Shown: positions 58,666 through 64,000 of the stretch, piece after piece
How positions within the stretch are numbered: position 1 is the first letter of the stretch
How the letters are laid out: the number at the start of each line of letters is the position of its first letter
NCBI RefSeq assembly: GCF_031178445.1
Contig: NZ_JAPSIY010000004.1
Coordinates: forward strand, 124,001 to 188,000
Reading direction: 5' to 3'
Origin: Microbacterium sp.
Lineage (GTDB): Bacteria > Actinomycetota > Actinomycetes > Actinomycetales > Microbacteriaceae
DNA: 64,000 nt
The notes under the pieces: generated by a model
Told to the model about the DNA's origin: nothing
What the model saw: only the letters and a program-made list of their open reading frames with translations
The model's database searches: none
Position numbers and translations under genes: made by a program

Positions 58666-59694
58666 ATGGACCTCTCCTACCTCTGGTTCTGGCTCATCGC
58701 CTTCTTCTTCGTCGGCTACTTCGTGCTCGACGGGTTCGACTTCGGCGTGGGCATGACGCTCCCGTTCCTCGGCCGCGACGACATCTCGCGCCGGCAGGTG
58801 ATCAACACGATCGGCCCCATCTGGGATCTCAACGAGACGTGGCTGATCGTCGCGGGCGCGTGCCTGTTCGCGTCGTTCCCCGAGTGGTACGCCTCGCTGT
58901 TCAGCGGGTTCTACCTGCCGCTGCTGATCATCCTGCTGGCGCTGATCCTGCGCGGGGTGTCGTTCGAATACCGGCATCAGCGTGAGGATGCGGCCTGGAG
59001 GGCCCGCTTCGACCGCATGATCGTGATCGGCTCGGTCGTGCCCGCATTCCTGTGGGGCGTCGCCTTCGGCAACATCGTGCAGGGCGTGGCGCTGAACGCC
59101 GATCACGTCCACGTGGGCGGCGTCTTCGCACTGCTCAACCCGTACGCGCTGCTCGTGGGCGTCACGACGTTGATGCTGTTCTTCCTGCACGGCGTGTACT
59201 TCGTCGCGCTGAAGACCGACGGGCGGGTGCAGGCGGATGCTCGTCGTCTGGCGAAGCTGGCGGCCGGTCCGACTCTGCTCGCGGCCGCGGCGACGGTGAT
59301 CTGGACGGCGCTGCTGGCCTCCGGCCGCGACGCTCCCGGGCTGTGGGCGGTGATCGCAGCCGGCGTCGTCGCTGCGGTCGCGCTGCTGGTCTCGGTGGTG
59401 CTCTCCGTGCGGGAGCGGGACGGACGCGCGTTCGCCGGGGGAGTGGTCGCCGTGCTGTTCGCCGTGGTGATGCTGTTCGCCGCGCTGTTCCCGTACGTAC
59501 TGCCCTCGACCATCGCCGAGGCGAACAGTCTGACGATCGAGAACGCGTCGAGTACGCCGTACACCCTGCAGATCATGAGCTGGACGGCCCTGGTCGCCCT
59601 GCCGCTGGTGATCGCCTACCAGTCGTGGACATACTGGGTGTTCCGCAAGCGCGTCACCCGCAGGTCGATCGAGGCGGCGCCGGCCCACGCATGA
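58666..59694 (+). CDS. cydB: Cytochrome bd oxidase subunit II
   Basis: The 342-residue membrane protein begins MDLSYLWFWLIAFFFVGYFVLDGFDFGVG-type sequence, a CydB hallmark (shown here as its core YFVLDGFDFG). TIGPIWDLNETWLIVAG near residue 46 and FEYRHQREDAAWRARFD follow. About eight membrane helices are predicted. It starts 15 bases after cydA with GGAAGGA as ribosome-binding site. Confidence 0.95.
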   Translation: MDLSYLWFWLIAFFFVGYFVLDGFDFGVGMTLPFLGRDDISRRQVINTIGPIWDLNETWLIVAGACLFASFPEWYASLFSGFYLPLLIILLALILRGVSFEYRHQREDAAWRARFDRMIVIGSVVPAFLWGVAFGNIVQGVALNADHVHVGGVFALLNPYALLVGVTTLMLFFLHGVYFVALKTDGRVQADARRLAKLAAGPTLLAAAATVIWTALLASGRDAPGLWAVIAAGVVAAVALLVSVVLSVRERDGRAFAGGVVAVLFAVVMLFAALFPYVLPSTIAEANSLTIENASSTPYTLQIMSWTALVALPLVIAYQSWTYWVFRKRVTRRSIEAAPAHA

Positions 59695-59797
59695 GCCAGG
59701 TGTGCGGTCACCATTCGCGGACTTCGTCCCAATCTGCGGAGGGATTCGGTGAGAACGTGGGCAGATCGGGACGGCATCCGCTGAACGGGCGCCGCTC

Positions 59798-61459
59798 ATG
59801 AAGCCGGTCGACCCCCGGCTGCTGCGGTACGCGCCCTCAGCCCGCCGGTACCTGGCGGCATCCGCTCTGATCGCGATGGCGCAGACGGCCGTGACCATCG
59901 CCTTCTCGTGGCTGATCGCCGACGGCATCACGTCGGTCGTCGAGGGCCGAGGATCGGATGCCGCGACGCCGGCCTTGCTCGCTCTGATCGTCGTCGCGCG
60001 CGGCGTCCTGCTGTGGGCGTCGGAGGCGTGGGGGTCGGCAGCCGCCGCGAGGGCGGGTGCTCAACTGCGCGCGGCGCTGCTCGCGGCGATCGGCCGGCGC
60101 GGTCCGGCGTGGCTGGCGAATCGCAACCAGGCGGCTCTCGCGGTCACGGCGGGGCACGGGCTCGATGCGCTCGACCCGTACTTCTCTCGCTACATCCCGC
60201 AGCTGGTGCTCACCGCCGTCGCCACGCCGGTGATCGTCGGGGTGATATGGCTGTCGGACTGGCCGAGCGGCCTGACAGCGGCGCTCACTCTGCCGCTGAT
60301 CCCGCTGTTCCTCGTGCTGATCGGTCTGGCGACGCGCGGTGTGCAGCGCCGCCAGCTGCAGGTGCTGCAACAGCTCGCGGCTCGCTTCACCGACACGGTG
60401 CAGGGCCTGTCGACCCTGCGGATCTTCGGCCGGGAGCGTCGCGCTGCCGCGCGCACCCGTGACACCGCAGACCGGTACCGCACCGAGACGATGCGCGTGC
60501 TGCGGTACTCGTTCCTGTCGGGTTTCGCCCTTGAGCTGCTGTCGTCCCTTGCCGTCGCGCTCATCGCGGTGGCCGTCGGCTTCCGGCTGCTCGCGGGCGA
60601 CATGGAGCTGGGGGTGGGCCTGTTCGTGCTGCTGCTCGCCCCCGAGGCGTTCCTGCCGCTGCGTCAGGTCGGAGTGCAGTTCCATGCCGCGGCGGAAGGT
60701 GTCGCCGCGACCGAGCAGGTGTTCGAAGTGCTCGAGGCGGAGGATCGCTGCGCCGTCGGCTCGGAGGAGGCGGAGACCTCCCGGAGCGCCGAGGTCGGTC
60801 GCGAGACGGCTCCGGTCTCGCCCGCTCGCGACATTTCAGGAGCCGCGGGGATGCTGCAGGTGCGCGAACTGCGGGTGCGGGGGCTGCCTCCGGTATCGTT
60901 CGACGCGACGCCTGGCACGATCACGCTCATCGAAGGGCCGAGCGCGTCGGGCAAATCGAGCCTGCTGGCGGCGCTGCGGGGAGCGGCGCCTTTCTCCGGC
61001 GAAGCACGCCTCGACGACGTCAACGTCCGGCTGCTCGAACCGGCGGACTGGCTGGCCTGGGCGGGTCAGCGACCGGGATTGCTGCAGGGCAGCATCGCCG
61101 CGAACGTCGCCCTGGGCGATCAGCGGCCGGATGCTGCGCGGGTCCGCCGCGCGCTGGACACGGCGTGCGCATCGGGCCTGGATCCGGCGACGGTGCTCGG
61201 TGTGCAGGGCGGGGGGCTTTCCGGCGGTCAGGCGCAGCGCGTCGCCGTCGCCCGCGCGCTGTATCGCACGGGCACGCGCGGCATCCGTGTGCTCGCACTG
61301 GACGAGCCGTCCAGTGCGCTCGACGCCGACACGGAGGGGCGACTGTGGACCTCGCTGCGCGCGACGGCAGACGCCGGCATGACCGTGCTGCTCGTCTCGC
61401 ACCGCCGCTCGGCGCGCGAGGTCGCCGACTCCGTCGTCGAACTCGGGGTGCCGGCATGA
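59798..61459 (+). CDS. cydD: Thiol reductant ABC exporter subunit CydD
   Basis: The 553-residue half-transporter has six membrane helices in the first 310 residues and an ATPase domain: Walker A GPSASGKSSL near residue 384, signature GLSGGQAQRVAVARAL, Walker B VLALDEPSSALD and switch His in VSHRRSA. With CydC it exports cysteine and glutathione (or mycothiol-type thiols in this group, an inference), needed for cytochrome bd assembly. It lies 103 bases after cydB. Confidence 0.93.
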   Translation: MKPVDPRLLRYAPSARRYLAASALIAMAQTAVTIAFSWLIADGITSVVEGRGSDAATPALLALIVVARGVLLWASEAWGSAAAARAGAQLRAALLAAIGRRGPAWLANRNQAALAVTAGHGLDALDPYFSRYIPQLVLTAVATPVIVGVIWLSDWPSGLTAALTLPLIPLFLVLIGLATRGVQRRQLQVLQQLAARFTDTVQGLSTLRIFGRERRAAARTRDTADRYRTETMRVLRYSFLSGFALELLSSLAVALIAVAVGFRLLAGDMELGVGLFVLLLAPEAFLPLRQVGVQFHAAAEGVAATEQVFEVLEAEDRCAVGSEEAETSRSAEVGRETAPVSPARDISGAAGMLQVRELRVRGLPPVSFDATPGTITLIEGPSASGKSSLLAALRGAAPFSGEARLDDVNVRLLEPADWLAWAGQRPGLLQGSIAANVALGDQRPDAARVRRALDTACASGLDPATVLGVQGGGLSGGQAQRVAVARALYRTGTRGIRVLALDEPSSALDADTEGRLWTSLRATADAGMTVLLVSHRRSAREVADSVVELGVPA

Positions 61460-61581
61460 GTGCGGTGCGCACGACTCCAGGACGTCTGCAGGAACTCAGG
61501 GTGCTCGGCGCCTTGCGATCCGTCAGAATCGCGTTCGTCCTTCAGACTCGGGGCGCGCAGGCCGATCGGATGCCGTCATGA
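61456..61581 (+). CDS. Possible 41-residue coupling ORF between cydD and cydC
   Basis: An ATG overlapping the cydD stop (ATGA) opens a 41-codon frame beginning MSAVRTTPGRLQELRV, and its TGA stop overlaps the first cydC ATG. The product is basic with no recognisable domain. Its value may be to carry ribosomes across the 118-base gap, because cydC has no good ribosome-binding site. Confidence 0.3.
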   Translation: MSAVRTTPGRLQELRVLGALRSVRIAFVLQTRGAQADRMPS

Positions 61582-63242
61582 TGGGCGCGAACACTCGCGG
61601 CATCCTGCGGCAGGCGATGCCGCCGCTTCGCCGCTTCGCGCCCGGGCTGATCGCCGGAGTGCTCTCGGGCGCTGCGGCGATCGGGTTGCTGCTGGTCAGT
61701 GGTTGGCTGATCGTGAGCGCCTCGGTCGTCGACTCGCTCGTACCGCTGTCGATGGCGGTCGTCGGCGTGCGCTTCTTCGCGGTGTCGCGCGCCGTGTTCC
61801 GCTACCTGGAGCGGCTCGCAGGGCACGACGCGGCGCTACGGCAGCTCGCTGAGCTGCGCTCTGGCATCGTGCGCAGACTCATCCCGTTCTCCCCTGCGGG
61901 CCTCGGAGCCACCGACCGCGGAGCGGTGCTGTCGGCGCTCGTCGACGACGTCGAGAACCTGCAGAATCTGCCGCTGCGCGTCGTGCAGCCGCTGGTCACA
62001 GGAAGCCTGGTCGCTCTCGCGTCGATCGCCGTGATGGCGATCGTCTCGCCGGCCGCCGCGCTGGCGCTCGCGGTGTGCCTCGTCGTCACCGTCGCCATCG
62101 CCGTGCTGATCGGCTGGGTGCTGGGTGCCCGTGCCGAGCGGCGGGTCGCGGCCCGGCGGTCCGAGCTGTCGGCCGCGCTGGTCGACTACCTCACCGCACT
62201 GGATGTCCTGATCGCCTACGGCGTGGAGCCAGACGCCCGCGAGCGCATCCGCGTTGCGGATGCGGATCTTCGCCGCACGGTCGGTCGCGCGACCCTGGCT
62301 CAGTCGCTTTCGGCTGCGGTCGTCTCGGCCGCGGCGGGGGCCGCCTCCATCTGGGCGCTGGCGGTCGCGGTGCCGGGGGCGCCCGGCGGTGCGTCCGACG
62401 CGGCGTGGTTCGCCGTGGCCGTGTTACTGCCGATGGCCGTATTCGAGGTGTTCTCCGTGGTGCCGCAGGCGGCGGCCTGGTGGCGGGGAGTGGCGGCGAG
62501 CGCCGAGCGGATCGACGGGGTGCTCCCCGACGCGATCCCTGCAGAGCTGAGGCGCGACGAACCGGAGGCGGTAGAGGGCTCGGCCGGCGGCGGCCCGGCG
62601 CTGCGACTGCGGGGCATCCGGGCATCCTGGCCCGGCGCATCCCGGCCCGCGCTCGACGGCGTCGACCTCGATGTCGCACGAGGGGAACGCGTGCTGGTGA
62701 CCGGCGCGAGCGGTGCGGGCAAGTCGACGCTCGCCGCCGTCTTGGTCGGCTTCCTGGCACACGAGGGCCTGTACGAGGTCGACGGCACTGCCGCCAGGAG
62801 CATCCCCGGTCCTGCCCTGCGGGCAACGGTGGGCCTGTGCGAGCAGACGCCGCAGCTGTTCGACGAGGACCTTCGCCAGAATCTGCTGTTCGCCCGCGAC
62901 ACCGCGACCGATGACGAGCTGCTCGACGTGCTCGACCGCGTCGGCCTCGGCGACTGGGTGCGCAGGAACGGCGGGCTCGATTCGCGTGTCGGCGACAGGG
63001 GCGCACTGGTCTCGGGGGGCCAGGCGCAGCGCATCGCGCTGGCACGTGCCCTTCTGCGGGGCTTCCCGGTGCTCGTCCTCGACGAGCCGACCGCGGGAGT
63101 CGATCCTGAGGCGTCCGACGCCCTGCTGGCAGACCTGCTCTGTGCGGCCGGGGAGCAGACCGTCGTACTGATCTCGCACGTCGCTCCGCCCGACGGAACG
63201 GTCGATCGAACTCTGCGGATCGCCGACGGGCGCACGGTCTGA
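61578..63242 (+). CDS. cydC: Thiol reductant ABC exporter subunit CydC
   Basis: The 554-residue partner of CydD has six membrane helices and an ATPase with Walker A GASGAGKSTLA near residue 378, signature VSGGQAQRIALARALL, Walker B VLVLDEPTAGVDPE and switch His in LISHVAPP. Two adjacent ATGs (61578, 61581) are possible starts, and neither has a clear ribosome-binding site. It completes cydABDC in the usual actinobacterial order and converges on the last gene of the window. Confidence 0.92.
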   Translation: MMGANTRGILRQAMPPLRRFAPGLIAGVLSGAAAIGLLLVSGWLIVSASVVDSLVPLSMAVVGVRFFAVSRAVFRYLERLAGHDAALRQLAELRSGIVRRLIPFSPAGLGATDRGAVLSALVDDVENLQNLPLRVVQPLVTGSLVALASIAVMAIVSPAAALALAVCLVVTVAIAVLIGWVLGARAERRVAARRSELSAALVDYLTALDVLIAYGVEPDARERIRVADADLRRTVGRATLAQSLSAAVVSAAAGAASIWALAVAVPGAPGGASDAAWFAVAVLLPMAVFEVFSVVPQAAAWWRGVAASAERIDGVLPDAIPAELRRDEPEAVEGSAGGGPALRLRGIRASWPGASRPALDGVDLDVARGERVLVTGASGAGKSTLAAVLVGFLAHEGLYEVDGTAARSIPGPALRATVGLCEQTPQLFDEDLRQNLLFARDTATDDELLDVLDRVGLGDWVRRNGGLDSRVGDRGALVSGGQAQRIALARALLRGFPVLVLDEPTAGVDPEASDALLADLLCAAGEQTVVLISHVAPPDGTVDRTLRIADGRTV

Positions 63243-63290
63243 GCGCTCTCACGGCTGCCGTCCTGCGCAAGCGCCGACCTTCGCCGTCAG

Positions 63291-64000
63291 TCAGTTGAGT
63301 GGCGCCGGAGGCTCCATGACGATGCCGTGCGCCTCGAAGGCCAGGCGGCGCTCCTCGATGCGGCGATGCATCTCGGCCTGCGCCTCGGCGACGAGTGCCT
63401 CGGGCAGGTCGACGGAGCGCGGATTCGGGTCGCCGTTGCCATCGGCGATGTAAGCGTCGAGCTCGGGACCGGACGTCCACGACGTGATGAGCGCGTAGCG
63501 CGGAGCGCCGCCGCGATGCCACACGGCATGCCAGAAGCGCTGGGTGTCGACGATGATCCGGGAGCCGGTCGGCAGGGGAAGGCGCACCTCGGTCGTCGGA
63601 TCGAAGCGGTCTGAGCGCAGGATGAGGAGTGAATCGGCGTCGTCGGTCAGGTTGCGCCAGGAGCGCACCACCCAGCCGGTTCCGTCGTCGTTGAGACGGT
63701 TGTTGTCGTCCTGATGCAGGTTGTAGATCGCGTCAGCGTAGGTGTTGGGCTGCAGCTCGATCACCCGGCAGCGACCGACGTTCGCGTCCGGTTCCAGGGC
63801 GAGCCTCTGCAGCGTGGGAGCCTTCTCGATCTGTGAGCGCACCCAGACGCCGTCCTTGTCGGCGCGTGGCGGCGTGTGATTCCAGAAGCCGTTGCACTCG
63901 AGGTCGCCGGCGTAGCTGGCCAGTGGTGCGAAACGGGTGATGCCGGAGGAGCGCCAGCCGATGTACTCCAGGTCGAGCCATTCCGATGGGTCGACCGACC
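63291..64000 (-). CDS. Hypothetical protein, possibly Fe(II)/2-oxoglutarate-dioxygenase-like (5' end outside window)
   Basis: The frame stays open to the right edge, beyond the GTG at 63842 that could be taken for a start. The visible 236 residues read SVDPSEWLDLEYIGWRSSGI at the edge and end in EPPAPLN. An HxD pair (NLHQDDNNR), a later His in FWHAVWH and an Arg (APRYALIT) follow the order of the Fe(II)/2-oxoglutarate facial triad. The overall family was not recognised. It is separated from cydC by 48 bases and convergent with it. Confidence 0.65.
   Translation of the reverse strand, partial: SVDPSEWLDLEYIGWRSSGITRFAPLASYAGDLECNGFWNHTPPRADKDGVWVRSQIEKAPTLQRLALEPDANVGRCRVIELQPNTYADAIYNLHQDDNNRLNDDGTGWVVRSWRNLTDDADSLLILRSDRFDPTTEVRLPLPTGSRIIVDTQRFWHAVWHRGGAPRYALITSWTSGPELDAYIADGNGDPNPRSVDLPEALVAEAQAEMHRRIEERRLAFEAHGIVMEPPAPLN

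Noticed and set aside
1..64000. CRISPR arrays, tRNA or rRNA genes, riboswitches
   Set aside because: Scanning found no regularly spaced repeats, no tRNA T-loop-like GGTTCGAATCC sequences and no recognisable riboswitch core.

Overview
The window looks like a chromosome segment of a high-GC Gram-positive bacterium of the family Microbacteriaceae, most likely Microbacterium or a close relative. This rests on roughly 70 % GC, actinobacterial gene sets (short-Q-loop cydABDC, clpC, radA, an Rv2747-type argA, SseB), many promoters with only a TANNCT -10 box six bases before the start codon, and strong enrichment of GGATGC/GCATCC. No rRNA, tRNA, CRISPR array, transposase or integrase was seen. No stretch over about 300 bases lacks a gene.

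Region 1 (1-9.6 kb) is a carbohydrate-acid or keto-sugar catabolic cluster. It holds a truncated LacI regulator, a DUF2264 protein, a D-2-hydroxyacid dehydrogenase, a Gfo/Idh/MocA dehydrogenase, a DUF993 aldolase-like protein, two xylose-isomerase-like TIM barrels, a LacI regulator and a glycerate kinase. Region 2 (9.6-12.4 kb) has pgm and pheA. Region 3 (12.4-19.7 kb) is an RpiR-controlled C45 acyltransferase/amidohydrolase with a complete oligopeptide-type ABC importer. Region 4 (19.7-29.2 kb) holds an LLM flavoprotein, a phosphoribosyltransferase, an Na+/H+ antiporter, a DAACS symporter, a three-gene XRE/DUF2975-like membrane module and clpC.

Region 5 (about 29.27-53.42 kb) is the most interesting part: a 24 kb aromatic-catabolism island. 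It lies between two perfect 43-bp direct repeats, each containing the same terminator hairpin. It encodes two thiamine-diphosphate enzymes, two aldehyde dehydrogenases, two FAD aromatic hydroxylases, a LigJ-type hydratase, a LigB-type extradiol dioxygenase, three tandem RraA-fold aldolase-like proteins, PucR and GntR regulators, and an aminotransferase. It also has a Fe3+/spermidine-type ABC importer co-transcribed with an amidohydrolase, a 102-residue unknown protein and a Rieske ferredoxin. The parts fit a route from an aryl-glycine or aryl-glyoxylate through aldehyde, benzoate and a gallate-like triphenol to pyruvate and oxaloacetate. Five island promoters share a palindrome (consensus CGACACNGYGTCGG) 70 bases (69 in one) upstream of the -10 box and lack a -35 box, which predicts a single activator. 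A second AT-rich operator (ATATTCAATAT) marks three other island promoters.

Region 6 (53.5-64 kb) returns to core genes: argA, a secreted or anchored hypothetical protein, a possible small RNA, sseB-like, an 80-residue protein, radA and cydABDC. A truncated gene that may encode a 2-oxoglutarate/Fe(II)-type protein runs off the right edge.
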